From Hippopus hippopus (Eukaryota; Mollusca; Bivalvia; Cardiida; Cardiidae): 64,000 bases of DNA. Position 1 is the stretch's first letter. Each line of letters begins with the position of its first letter. Location of the stretch: the NCBI GenBank assembly GCA_946811185.2, contig OX328108.1, forward strand, positions 33,664,493 to 33,728,492, given 5' to 3'. Below, in pieces: positions 41,983 to 51,662 of this stretch. Both the position numbers and the translations under genes were made by a program. The notes below the pieces were generated by a model that searched no databases, was not told the origin of the DNA, and saw only the letters and a program-made list of their open reading frames with translations.

Positions 41983-43527
41983 TTAACTCTTTACTACACA
42001 ATCCCGTGTGTTAAGGACCCTGAGAAAGAAACCTTTTAAAAACATTGTGGAAAAAGAAGAAAATGCTGGTAACCAGCATTTTCTCCTTTTTATACGCCCG
42101 TCGAAGACGGGACGTATTATGGGATCACCCGTGGCGGGCGGGCGGGGGGCGTCCCCATTCTTTGTCCGGAGCATATCTCCAAAACTATGCTAGCTACGGT
42201 TATGAAATTTCATGGGTGGATAGATCTCATCAAGGCGGAGTGCAGTGCACAGGAATCATAACTTGCTTGCTTTGTTGTTTTTCATACTTGAATTTTGTCC
42301 GGAGCATATCTCCAAGACTATACTAGCTAAGGTTATGAAACTTCTTGGGTGGATAGATCTTATCAAGGGGGAGTGCAGTGCACAGGAATCATAACTCTTG
42401 CTTACTTAATTTTTGAGTTATTTCCCTTTGTTTATATTCATACTTGAATTTTGTCCAAAGCATATCTCCAAAACTATGCTAGGTACGGTTATGAAACTTC
42501 ATGGGTGGATAGATCTCATTAAGGGGGAGTGCAGTGCGAAAGAACCATAACTCTACCTCGTGCTGTCCTGAGTTATTTCCCTTTGATCGTCATTTTTACA
42601 GCATTTTCTGCTTGTCCGGAGCATAACTTTGTCATCTCCAGTCCGATTGACTTGAAACTTGGCATGTGTGTTTGTTGCAATAATACGGAGTGCAGTGCGA
42701 AAGAACCATAACTCTACCTCTTGCTGTCTGAGTTATTTCCCTTTGATCGTCATTTTTACAGCATTTTCTGCTTGTCCGCAGCATAACTTTGTCATCTCCA
42801 GTCCGATTGACTTGAAACTTGGCATGTGTGTTTGTTGCAATAATACGGAGTGCAGTGCAAAAGAACCATAACTCTACCTCGTGCTGTCTTTGAGTTATTT
42901 CCCTTTGATCGTCATTTTTACAGCATTTTCTGCTTGTCCGCAGCATAACTTTGTCATCTCCAGTCCGATTGACTTGAAGCTTGGCATGTGTGTTAGTTGC
43001 AATAATTCGGATTGCAGTGCAAAAGAACCATAACTCTACCTCATGCTGTCTTTGAGTTATTTCCCTTTGATCGTCATTTTTACAGCATTTTCTGCTTGTC
43101 TGGAGCATAATTTTGTCATCTCCAGTCCGATTGACTTGAAACTTGGTATGCATGTTTGCTGTAATATTACGGAGTACAGTGCGCAAGAACAATAACTCTA
43201 CCTAGTGCGGATTTCGAGTAATTCCACTTTGATCTTCATTTTTACAGTATTTCTTGCTTGTCTGGAACGGAACTGTGTCACCTCAAGTCAAATTGACTTG
43301 AGACTTGGTAAACATGTTTGTTGCATTACCTACCCTTTACGATTATTATACCCCCTTGACAACTGGCGGTGGGACGGGCGTATCTTGCAACAATTTGCCG
43401 CTCTTGTTCCACAGTGTTTTCTACCTTCTAAAGACAGAAATCTTCATTTGAGTCATGTTTAATTTATCGTCTGCAAATGGTTTCAATTTGGTTGAGTCTA
43501 AAATTTTGTTGTGTGGTAAAGGGTTAA
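41983..43527 (-). mobile_element. piggyBac-like MITE split by a Helitron-like element
   Basis: TTAA at 41983-41986 and 43524-43527. The right hairpin arm stops in the T-run after catttcctcc-like cattttctcc (42090) and resumes at about 43409 (ccacagtgttttctacc). Confidence 0.85.
42091..43408 (+). mobile_element. Helitron-like element with internal tandem arrays
   Basis: The 5' end tatacgcccgtcgaagacgg forms a hairpin with gacgtatta. The subterminal right piece gggacgggcgtat is its complement. Interior: three units of about 140 bp (ggagcatatctccaaaacta and on), then about four units of about 162 bp (agtgcagtgcgaaagaacca, then ctttgatcgtcatttttaca, then gattgacttgaaacttggca). The 186-codon minus-strand frame here translates the second array. 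Confidence 0.7.
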
Positions 43528-43632
43528 AGACCAAATTTATGCAATCATTGCAGCAAGATTTAATTTGTTGTCTACAAAATGCTTTCAATTTGGGCAAGTC
43601 CAGGCAAAATTTTGTACTCATGTACATGTATA

Positions 43633-43862
43633 ATTAACCCTTTACCAGATGACAAAATTTTAGCCTTGTCCAAATTGAAAGCATTTGCAGATGACAATTT
43701 CAGTGTGGCTTAAATGGTGCAATTTTGCTTTGATAGGGTAGAAAACAATGTAGGAAAAGGAGAAAATGCTGGTTACCAGCATTTTCTCCTTTTCCCACAA
43801 TGTTTTCAAAAGGCTTCTGTCCCAGAGTCGTTTAAACTCAGGATTATGTGGTAAAGGGTTAA
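43633..43862 (+). mobile_element. piggyBac-like MITE, intact
   Basis: TTAA at 43633-43636 and 43859-43862. Confidence 0.9.
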
Positions 43863-43889
43863 AACATTTGATGATGTCAATTTGATTGA

Positions 43890-44108
43890 CCAAGGTTCAA
43901 AAGTTTAGACTCATCCAAATTGGTAGCATTCGCAGATAACAAATCAAAGGTGACTTGAATGAATAGATTGATCTTGAGAATGGAAGAAAACATTGTGAGA
44001 AGAGGATAAAATGGTTATTCAGCATTTTCTCCTTTTTCAGTAATGTTTTCAAATTTTTTGTTCCTCAAGGCTGTTAAAACTTGGAACTGTTTGGGAAAGG
44101 GTTATTGG
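43890..44108 (+). mobile_element. piggyBac-like MITE, left end lost
   Basis: Begins within gtttagactcatccaaattg; right gtttgggaaaggg-TTAT. Confidence 0.7.
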
Positions 44109-44539
44109 AGTTATTCCTAGACATGCTTCTATCTGTCAAATAGAGCTATACTTCGATTGACTGGGTCACTCCTATCTTGTATCAGATAGAGCTAATCTGC
44201 ACACTTTAACTAAACTAGTCTTTAAGATAGTGTATCAGTCTGTAGTTCTAAAACAATAGAACCAATCAGGCGATGTATTGCAAAAAAAAGAAAAGGTTAT
44301 GAAAAGGTTATGACAGATCATATTTGTAAATTTGTCTTTGATTGTTTTAAAAATTCTTTTCTGAGTTGTCTAATTGAGAAAATGATTTAGGATTTGAATT
44401 ATACATCGAACATGTTCTGAGATTTGATTTGCTTAACTTAACGGGACCAAACTTTGTTTACTATATTCTTCAAATTGAAATCCTTTGCGTACGACAAAAT
44501 AAATGATTGTTCAATTTATTTGATTGATTGAAAGATGTT

Positions 44540-44730
44540 TTATGCTGCATTTAATACTATTTCAGTCATACAACACCAACAGCATATTCATGTGTGTCCT
44601 GGGTTCCTAAGCTCGGGCTCTGAAGTATCTATAGAAGGACACTCCCATGAAAAATCCAGTGCAGCTCAAACCCTTGGTTTACAGGTTTAGAGTCCTACAC
44701 TTTACCACTGAGCCACTCAGAACCCTTGAA
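44540..44730 (-). repeat. tRNA-headed SINE, reverse orientation
   Basis: On the minus strand the head reads gagtggctcagtggtaaagt (A box) then gggtttgagctgc (B box). The body runs leftward to an aatactatttcagtc-type tail. Confidence 0.6.
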
Positions 44731-44854
44731 ATCATGGCTAAAAACAACCAGAGTTGTCTTTGAAAGATTAGAAAACATTTAGGAAAATGAAGGGGAAAAA
44801 AAGCCATTTACCAGCAAAATGATTTTGTTCATATGATCTAACTCTGTTGCTCGA

Positions 44855-45256
44855 CAGGAGCTTTTGAAAACAGCGAGAAAAGGAGAACCTGCTGCTAAGC
44901 AGCGTTATCTGCTTATCCCACGACGTTTGTACCCTTTCAAAAATGAATTACATCATTTCAGCCACATTTAACCCTTTACCAAACAATCCCTGGTTTTTAC
45001 GACCCTGAGATAGAAGCCTTCTGAAAACATTGTGGGAAAAGGAGAAAATGCTGGTAACCAGCATTTTCTCCTTTTCCCACAATGTTTTCTACCGTGCTGG
45101 AAACAAATTTCAATTTTTGAATTATGTTTATTGTGTCATCTACAAGATCTTTCAATTTGGACCACTCTAAAATTTTGTCGTTTGGTAAAGGGTTAAATTG
45201 TCATCTGCCAATACTCTCAAGTTGACTGGTCAAAAATTTTGTCTCTTGGTACAGAG
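44855..45256 (-). mobile_element. Older MITE interrupted at its internal TTAA by another MITE
   Basis: Left part 44855-44971 ends ...ttcagccacatTTAA; right part resumes at 45193 with TTAAattgtcatctgcc and ends ggtacagagttaa at 45256. The inserted copy is 44968-45196. Confidence 0.85.
44968..45196 (-). mobile_element. piggyBac-like MITE, intact, nested
   Basis: TTAA at 44968-44971 and 45193-45196; perfect core palindrome; high similarity to 51433-51662. Confidence 0.93.
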
Positions 45257-45315
45257 TTAAAATGGATGAAAACATTATGGACTGAAAGGAAAGTGATCCT
45301 TTAATCATTCTAAAC

Positions 45316-45575
45316 GGGGGGGGTTGCTGGTTCGATTCCCGGCTCGGCCAATTTCTTTCTTAGTATTGATGATAGTCATTGCAACAGGATTCATTCCTCT
45401 CTCTCACTGCTGACCATTGTTTCGACGATAGTTATGTGGGAAAGCAACCATTGGCTTGGAAAGAATATTGTGCAGAGTACTGGTAAAATAAAATCCAGGA
45501 AAGCATGGATAGGTGCACTGGCCGCTTTGATACAATTGAAACGATGTTGAAAACTATCCATACAATCAATCAACT
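45316..45575 (+). repeat. tRNA-headed SINE, head truncated
   Basis: Starts at gggttgctggttcgattccc (B box) and continues ggctcggccaatttctttct, tgatgatagtcattgcaaca, ggataggtgcactggccgct, ending near the tail gttgaaaactatcc. Confidence 0.75.
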
Positions 45576-45612
45576 TTAATTATTCTCAAATGTTTTCTCT
45601 GTTTTTTTCTAG

Positions 45613-45655
45613 AAGCTTTCTTAGCCCACAGTCATCAGAAATATTAGATAGTTTG
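45613..45655 (+). CDS. Weak candidate alternative exon between J and K
   Basis: A T-rich tract and tag (tttttttctag) precede a piece whose first base would complete a Glu codon after exon J, giving SFLSPQSSEILDSL before a possible gtgaag donor. The residues look linker-like (Ser/Pro-rich). Against it: the donor lies in what resembles a MITE end (tttggtgaagggttaa), and its outgoing phase does not fit exon K. Confidence 0.15.
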
Positions 45656-45873
45656 GTGAAGGGTTAAAATGTTGGACTTCTTGAATTCCAAAGCATTTGC
45701 TGACAACTAATTAAATGTGGCTTTAATTTTGGACGTAGCAATTTAAATGGCAAAAATATTCATGGAAAAGGTGTACAGACTGGTTACCAGCATGCTCTCC
45801 TTTTCCCACTATGTTTTCAAAAGCTGTCTTCTTCAGGATTGTTTAAATACGGAATGGTTTGGTAAGGGGTTAA
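45655..45873 (+). mobile_element. piggyBac-like MITE, diverged
   Basis: Left gaagggttaaaatgttggac, right gtttggtaagggg-TTAA (45870-45873). Confidence 0.72.
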
Positions 45874-46055
45874 AAAATGGGAGTTTTACACAACTTTATT
45901 GTTACCTCATTTAGATCATAGCAACAGCTCTTTTTTCCCAGTGTTTTCATGGGTTTCAACAATACTACTAGGCTTTGACCTGCAGTGCTAGCCCAAGGGC
46001 CTTCTCAGCCACACACTCAGCCCCAAAAAAGATTGAACAAAATTCACTGAAAGAC

Positions 46056-46262
46056 AGGGCACCCTAATGGGATTCGTGTAACATCGCCATTCTTCGCCAA
46101 AATCGTACCGATTCAGCTAAGACTCAGTTAATCCATAATTGATGTGGGGAACCAGCGTGTATCCACTGATGGATTACGGATTACCCAAGCCTTTGCCGAA
46201 TCTGTACGTTTTTTCAGCAATGAAAGGCAATGTTACAAGAATCCCATTAGGGTACCCTATCC
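46056..46262. mobile_element. Foldback element
   Basis: Outer arms agggcaccctaatgggattc and aatcccattagggtaccct are inverted. The pairing continues inward (gtaacatcgccattctt / caatgaaaggcaatgttac, then gttaatccataattgatg / actgatggattacggatt). A half copy lies at 30408-30518. Confidence 0.8.
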
Positions 46263-46437
46263 TTAAGGAGGGTTGGGAAAGGATAACAAATACAAACCCA
46301 TTAGGTCTGATGGCCCAAGATGGGCTTATTTACATCTGCATGTATGTGTTTTGTAATAGGAATTCATGGTCAACTCATTACCATTACAAAATTTGCAATT
46401 GTCCATGTTGAAAAAATTTGCAGATGACAGTTGAATT

Positions 46438-46654
46438 TTTTACCCCACAATCCCATGTTTTAAGGACCCTGAAGAAGTAGCCTTTTGAAAACCTTGTGGA
46501 AAAAGAAGAAAATGCTGGTAACCAGCATTTTCTCCTTTTTCCACAAGGTTTTCTATTTTTTTCACATAAATTTACTATGGTTTCAGCTATGTTAATCAGT
46601 AAATGCTTCCAAATTAAATAAGTCTAAAACTTTTATTGTTTGGTAAAAAGTTAA
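46438..46654 (-). mobile_element. piggyBac-like MITE with covaried arms
   Basis: Left ttaccccacaatcccatg, right gtttggtaaaaag-TTAA (46651-46654). The arms pair as ccttgtggaaaaag / ctttttccacaagg, two joint departures from the usual cattgtgggaaaag / cttttcccacaatg. Confidence 0.85.
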
Positions 46655-47091
46655 ACATGGTTCAAATTGTGAGATTTGCTCTGATATGGTAGAAAATGAT
46701 GTGGAAAAAGGAGAAAATGCTGGTAGGAGAACAAGCTGACAGCCAGCATTTCGTCGGTTTACTTCGAAAACCTCGTAACTACAGCTTGTAACAAGCTGTA
46801 GTTACGAGGTTTTCGAAGTAAACCGACGATTTTCTCTTTTACCTAAGATATTATCAGAAGTTGCCTACAATGTTCCCAAACTTAAAGCAATAGCAGACAA
46901 CAAATCAAATGTGACTGAGAACATGAAATTTGTCCTTCATAGGTTAGAAAACATTGTCGGAAAAGGAGAAAATGCTGGGTTTTTTGGTAAAGAGTTAGAA
47001 TATCGCACTATTTTAGTAACACTGAATATGTTGTCTGCAAATGCTTTCAACTTGGGAATAACCAAAACTTTGTCATCTTGTAAAGAGTTAA
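46655..47091. mobile_element. Rearranged MITE cluster
   Basis: A (+) half with its hairpin opened by the 79-bp palindrome at 46751-46829, then a copy from 46870 whose two outer parts are both of the gtctgcaaatgctttcaa type, ending ttgtaaagag-TTAA. Confidence 0.65.
46751..46829. repeat. Perfect inverted repeat, 39-bp arms, 1-nt loop
   Basis: 46751-46789 (tcgtcggtttacttcgaaaa and on) is an exact reverse complement of 46791-46829, with a single a at 46790 between. Base composition (several CG) is unlike the surrounding MITE. Confidence 0.97.
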
Positions 47092-47302
47092 GGGTACACA
47101 CAAACTCTGACTTATCATTCCCTGGCTTTTTAATGTCACTCTCAGATAGTCAATAAATCAAATATTTTTATTGATCTTTCAAATAGAGTTTTGAAATCAT
47201 TCAATGGCCTCACACATACTCTGACAGAAAAATTGAAGAAAATTGGTATTAGTATTAAAGTGAAAGGACAAAAGAGTGTGAAGATAGAATTAAACCCTAT
47301 AG

Positions 47303-47560
47303 GTTGTTGTCTGTTTGTTTGAGGCTTAATGCTGTTTTCAGCTTTTTATCAGTGATGTCCTGGCATCCAGTTCACCTGTCAATGCTCTGGTAGACTTCCT
47401 GTTACCAGTGCTTTGCATGATACTTGTTTCAAGCCACTGCATACTTTCCTACAATTAATGTCATTGAAACAGTGTTCTTCAATGAGAGAGAGAACTCAGA
47501 ATCCTATCACAGAGTTAGGAATTGAGCTCGTGACTAAAGGCACTTGGATTCTGACAAACT
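47303..47560 (-). repeat. SINE-like repeat, reverse orientation, decayed
   Basis: gaggcttaatgctgttttca and ttaccagtgctttgcatgat look like complements of the SINE tail and body. The rest is not recognisable. Confidence 0.4.
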
Positions 47561-47589
47561 TCATTTTCTATAAGCCAATGTATTACATG

Positions 47590-48018
47590 CTACACATGGA
47601 AACCCCCCCCCCCCCTTCCCTATCATTTGTCAGTAATTTTCACACATTTCGTAAGTGGGATTAATCATAGGCTTTCAATTTTATAATGTTATGTGGTAAA
47701 TCATCTTAGATCTCATAATTAGAATTGAATAAACAGATAAATATTAATCGAGTAATTAAAATTCAATATTAGAGTGAACAAATTTTTCCTTTCCCACCGT
47801 GGGATGGAAACTTTAATGCTGCAGTAAATATATAGAACAAATCTGATAGGTAAATAAATTTGAATATCAGCTTTGAAATAAGGACCAGACGCTAATATTT
47901 TAGACCAATCAATTTGTCCAATATGCCATAATTACATACTATGTCTTATGTACCAGACTGAAGATAGATTAAAGCAGAAAACTATTAAGTACTTATAACT
48001 TTTTCCTTTCGATTTTAG
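47590..48018. other. Intron J-K 3' end
   Basis: A C11-like run at 47590-47604, then AT-rich unique DNA up to the exon K acceptor. I see no MITE within about 900 nt upstream of exon K, unlike exons E and J. Confidence 0.5.
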
Positions 48019-48106
48019 CTATACTGACAATACTGTGAGTGACGTCAGTATGGACATGTCTAGTCTGGAAAACAGTGAACATGCAGGGTTAGACACTGTT
48101 TTGTAG
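48019..48106 (+). CDS. PTPN4: Candidate exon K: in-frame alternative terminal exon ending in a PDZ-ligand-like tail
   Basis: Acceptor tttcgattttag; first base completes the Asp codon left open by exon J. The frame then reads YTDNTVSDVSMDMSSLENSE, HAGLDTVL and a TAG (followed by a second TAG). It is an acidic, Ser/Thr-rich tail. The final D-T-V-L fits the class I PDZ ligand pattern S/T-x-hydrophobic. I do not recognise these 28 residues in PTPN3/4. It may be a true alternative last exon of a FERM-only isoform, or an internal exon using a weak donor such as gttaga at 48088. The phase match alone has about a one-in-three chance. Confidence 0.5.
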
Positions 48107-48122
48107 TAGTGTCTTGCCACCA

Positions 48123-48128
48123 AATAAA
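48123..48128 (+). promoter_or_regulatory. Poly(A) signal AATAAA just after exon K stop
   Basis: A canonical hexamer 16 nt after the first TAG of exon K. Cleavage 10-30 nt downstream would fall in the MITE that begins around 48130, so the 3' UTR would be only about 30-50 nt. It supports, but does not prove, exon K as a terminal exon; AATAAA is common in this AT-rich DNA. Confidence 0.4.
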
Positions 48129-48129
48129 A

Positions 48130-48382
48130 AAAATGCTCTGTGAAAAGGGGGCTTGATGCATCTGCAAAAAGTTTCAACCAAGGTCTGCCTGTGCACTCAG
48201 CCAAGGCAGACATGGGTTGAAAATTTTTGCTTTTGGTCAATTTTTCTCATGTCCTAGGACCATAATACCTCATGATTCAGTTTGTTGTGACACAAAATGA
48301 TTCCATAATCATGTGATGACTTGCTTGGTATCATGCATCATGGTGACGCATTAAGCCCCCTTTTGTAAGAGCATGGCTCATA
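48130..48382. mobile_element. GAGCC-type TIR MITE immediately after exon K
   Basis: Ends atgctctgtgaaaagggggc and cccccttttgtaagagcatg. The internal hairpin is around agcca (48201). Its left terminus starts within 25 nt of the exon K stop, so it would supply the transcript's 3' end. Confidence 0.82.
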
Positions 48383-48644
48383 TAATTATGAATAATAATG
48401 TCTCTCATGGCCTCTAGGGCTATTGTCATATTCCCAAATATAACACACAGGGAAAGTGGTTTACCCATACAGGTGATTAAAATACCATTTTGCTCTTTTC
48501 CTTTCATTTCATTGTTTGTAATTTGTCTTTTTAGTGTGTAAGATATTGAATTTTTGTACTGGTTCTCTGACTTTTTGCATTGTTATCTGGCCCTTTGATT
48601 AACCCATGATTATGCAAAACCAGTCCATAAAGTTTTAGTTACAT

Positions 48645-48864
48645 TTTACCAGAGGACAACATTTCAAAATGGTTCATGATTGAAAGTCATTTGTAGACGA
48701 TAAAACTTTACAGCTCAAATGACAGTATTCGGTCTTGAAAGGGTAGAAACCATTGTTGAAGAAGGACAGAATGCTGGTTATAAGCATTTTGTCCTGTTAC
48801 CAAAATGCTCTCTGAAACGGTCTTTGAAAGTGTCATTTAAATAGATTGTTTGTTAAAGGGTTAA
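48645..48864 (+). mobile_element. piggyBac-like MITE, diverged
   Basis: Left attttaccagaggacaac, right tttgttaaaggg-TTAA (48861-48864). Confidence 0.72.
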
Positions 48865-48906
48865 AAATCAACCTCGCTCAGAAGTTACAAAGTACCTCAA
48901 TTTTTG

Positions 48907-48964
48907 TCCCATGCAATCTTTAGTCGTGACTTTTTTCCCATGCAATCTTTAGTCATGACTCGTA
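48907..48964 (+). repeat. Two-unit tandem repeat
   Basis: cccatgcaatctttagtcgt and cccatgcaatctttagtcat, about 30 bp apart. Confidence 0.85.
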
Positions 48965-49182
48965 ACAAAGTATAGATCTGAAATTTTAATCTACAGTATA
49001 TTGACTTGCACTATTGTTTATATACTGGTCGGCCATTTTTTTTTTCCACCAATACTAAATTCAATAACTTGTAAAGGTACAGACCTGTTGAAAGTTGAGT
49101 ACCTATATCAGAGAGTTGGAGTGGACCGTTATGGCCCTTTATGATAATTCTGTGTGAACATCAGGGGTGCAGGTCACAACGC

Positions 49183-49424
49183 TAATCCTTAACCACATAA
49201 TCCCAACTTTTAACAAACCTGAGAAAGAACAAACTGAGAAAGAAAGCTTATGAAAGCATTGTGGGAAAAGGAGAAAATGCTGGAAGCCAGCATTTTCTCC
49301 TTTTCTCACAAAGTGATCTACATTTCCCAAATAAAATTTTAATTTTTTAATCACAGTTATTCTATCATCTGCAATGCTTTCAATTTAGACTAGTCTAAAA
49401 TTTTGTCGTTTAGTAAAGAGTTAA
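49183..49424 (-). mobile_element. piggyBac-like MITE with small internal duplication
   Basis: Left ccttaaccacataatccc, right tttagtaaagag-TTAA (49421-49424). ctgagaaagaa occurs twice (from 49220 and from 49234), a short direct duplication. Confidence 0.82.
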
Positions 49425-49852
49425 TCCTGAGAGGGCTTTATTAATGAAATGGGACCTTGTAAAACGGGAAAAGTAGCCAAACTTTTGCTACTTCTTGGTT
49501 TTTTTGGCTAGAATATGTAACAAAGTCTGTGAAGTCTGATCTTGATCTACACTCTACATAAGCAGCATAGGCCAGTTCCAGTAGTTTTCGGGTTAACTCT
49601 GTGCAAATCATTCCCATGTAAGGCAAAGGAAGCATGTTATCTATTAACAGCAAATTCCTCTGGAGTCAGTCAAGGTGGAAGTTACCATAGACGAGGCATT
49701 GTAGCCCAGCACTTGTAACGGTATATCAGGAAGGATGCTATGAATTTGCATGATATGAAAGCAATATTACTGAAATACTGTTGAAATAGTCTGAAACTCA
49801 ATGAAATCCAATTGGAAAGGTGTACTCTTTTTGAAACGCGCCCTGAAGTCGA

Positions 49853-50096
49853 GCTAAGAAGCTCAGTTGGTAACATACAGGGTTAGAAACCAGGGGGTTG
49901 CTGGTTTGAATTCCCAGCTCTGCCAACTTCTTTCCAGGGATAATGATACTCATTGTGATAGGACTCATCTCTCTCCCACTACTGATCATTGTTTCGACTA
50001 TGGTTATATTGGGAAGCAGATAGTGACCTGGGAAGAATGTTGTATGAAGCACTGGTAAGAGAAAGTTCAGGAAAACATGGATAGGTGCATTTTTTA
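49853..50096 (+). repeat. tRNA-headed SINE, tail replaced by MITE
   Basis: A box aagctcagttggtaacatac, B box gctggtttgaattcccagc, then the body to ggataggtgcat, where MITE sequence (50095) takes over. Confidence 0.7.
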
Positions 50097-50258
50097 AGGC
50101 TGCTGAAATGATAGTATTCATCTTGGATTTGGTAGAAAACAATGTGGGAAAAGGAGAAAATGCTGGTTACCAGCTTGTTCTCCTTTTCCAAGAATTTTTT
50201 TTCAAAGCTTCTTTTCCTATGGGTCATTTAAAATCAGGATTGTGTAGTAAAGGGTTAA
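50095..50258 (+). mobile_element. piggyBac-like MITE, left-truncated
   Basis: Begins at gctgaaatgatagtattcat and ends gtgtagtaaaggg-TTAA (50255-50258). Confidence 0.72.
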
Positions 50259-50565
50259 TCGGTACTCATACCATGTTTCAAAGGTGGATCCCCCTTGTCA
50301 CAGGATTCATACCCATAACCCCAATGTGAGAGGCCAAAGGTTTACTCCTATGCTAACATCTCCCATGGATAAGTGCTTAATCGGGAAAAGGAAGGAATTT
50401 TAAGATCATCGTAAAATATGCAAATATATTATTGAAATGTTCCTTTCCTTCGAAATGTTTGTTTTTCTTTAATACCTGTTTGTGATTTTGAAATATTTTC
50501 CTCTTTCAAATAGGTCACATTTCCTTTCTTTATGTGTGTGTATGTGTGTGTGCATGAACCTCAAT

Positions 50566-50700
50566 TTTTAACCCTTTACTAAGCAATCTCTTGTTTTCAT
50601 GATCCTGAGGAAGAGAACATTGTGGGAAAAGGAGAAAATGCTGGTATCCAGCATTTTTTTCATTGCCCTCAATGTTTTCTACCCTTTTAAAGAGCTAACA
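50566..50700 (-). mobile_element. piggyBac-like MITE, right half missing
   Basis: TTAACCCTTTACTAAGCAATC, hairpin, then stops after tttctacccttttaaagag. Confidence 0.7.
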
Positions 50701-50824
50701 TAAGGGGGGAATGGGAGAGGGGAGACAAATGTACAGATTATTGTACTTCTAGCAATTTTTAGCTTTAAATTCAACAAAACAGTTTTACAGCATTTTCTAT
50801 TTCTTGGATACCAGCTGCTCTACA

Positions 50825-51067
50825 AGAATACGGGTCCTAGTGGTGAAGGATTGGAAATCTGGATGCATGGAGATCAATCCCAACTTGAAGAGCTGGCTTT
50901 TTCCCAGGGAGGGTCCTTAGGCAAGACACTTTAGAAACCCAGCGTGGTACTGGTGAAACCTAGAATAGGCCTGAATAACTGTACTGTCCCTTTGAATGTC
51001 AGAAATAATGTTAAAACAGGCCCAAAACATCATTACATTAATTATGCAATCAATCAATCAATCAATA
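50825..51067 (+). repeat. SINE-like repeat with (ATCA)n tail
   Basis: ggtcctagtggtgaaggatt, then taggcaagacactttagaaa, then aataatgttaaaacaggccc, ending in atca units (51047-51067). Confidence 0.6.
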
Positions 51068-51130
51068 CCAGAACTATGAATTTTTATGACAAACAATGAA
51101 AAACAATAAGTAAATTGAGAGTGCAAGGGG

Positions 51131-51356
51131 GCTTAAGCTTTACTAGACAAACCTCTTAATTTTTTAGCTCTGAAGACAGCTTTTAAAAATATTTTAGAAA
51201 AAGTAGAATATGCTGGTAACCAGCCTTTTCTCCCTTTTCTATAGTGTTTCCTTTGCTTTCAAATACAAATTATATTATTTGATAACATTTAATGTGTTGC
51301 CTGCACATACTTGGAAGTAAAACACATCTAAAATTTGGCTATCTGGTAACGGGTTT
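51131..51356 (-). mobile_element. piggyBac-like MITE, degenerate
   Basis: Left cttaagctttactagac, right tatctggtaacgggtt. Confidence 0.6.
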
Positions 51357-51432
51357 AAAAAAACCCACACCTACAAAAAAACAGATCAGTTTCATCTTTG
51401 TTTGCCCTGTACAACAATGCAAAATTTTAGAC

Positions 51433-51662
51433 TTAACCCTTTACCAAACAACCCCTGGTTTTTACGACCCTGAGATTGAAGCCTTTTGAAAACATTGTGG
51501 AAAAAGGAGAAAATGCTGGTAACCAGCATTTTCCCCTTATCCCACAATGTTTTCTACCCTTGCTGAAAACAAATTTCAATTTTTGAGTTATGTTTATTTT
51601 GTCGTCTGCAAGTACCTTCAATTTGGACCAGTCTAAAATTTTGATGTTTGGTAAAGAGTTAA
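51433..51662 (-). mobile_element. piggyBac-like MITE, intact
   Basis: TTAA at 51433-51436 and 51659-51662; closely resembles 44968-45196 (cccctggtttttacgaccctg shared in 20-base words), so probably a recent sister. Confidence 0.9.

Larger units (their letters stand above)
7600..48106 (+). other. PTPN4: Spliced span of a PTPN3/PTPN4-type (Ptpmeg) FERM gene, partial
   Basis: Eleven GT-AG-bounded pieces (A-K) join in one frame of 1161 nt with matching phases at every junction (A/B 1, B/C 2, C/D 1, D/E 2, E/F 0, F/G 2, G/H 0, H/I 2, I/J 2, J/K 2). The deduced 386 residues align end to end with the FERM and FERM-adjacent regions of PTPN3/PTPN4, with no exon missing between A and J. The family couples a membrane-cortex FERM domain to a PDZ domain and a tyrosine phosphatase; neither of the latter is visible here. 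F1 beginnings must lie left of base 1. Molluscs probably have one gene ancestral to vertebrate PTPN3 and PTPN4, so the symbol is family-level. Introns range from 0.8 to 15.6 kb. Confidence 0.9.

Noticed and set aside
42632..43192. 186-codon minus-strand open frame with internal peptide repeats
   Set aside because: It translates the 162-bp tandem array of a Helitron-like element; the period is a multiple of three, so one frame stays open by chance.
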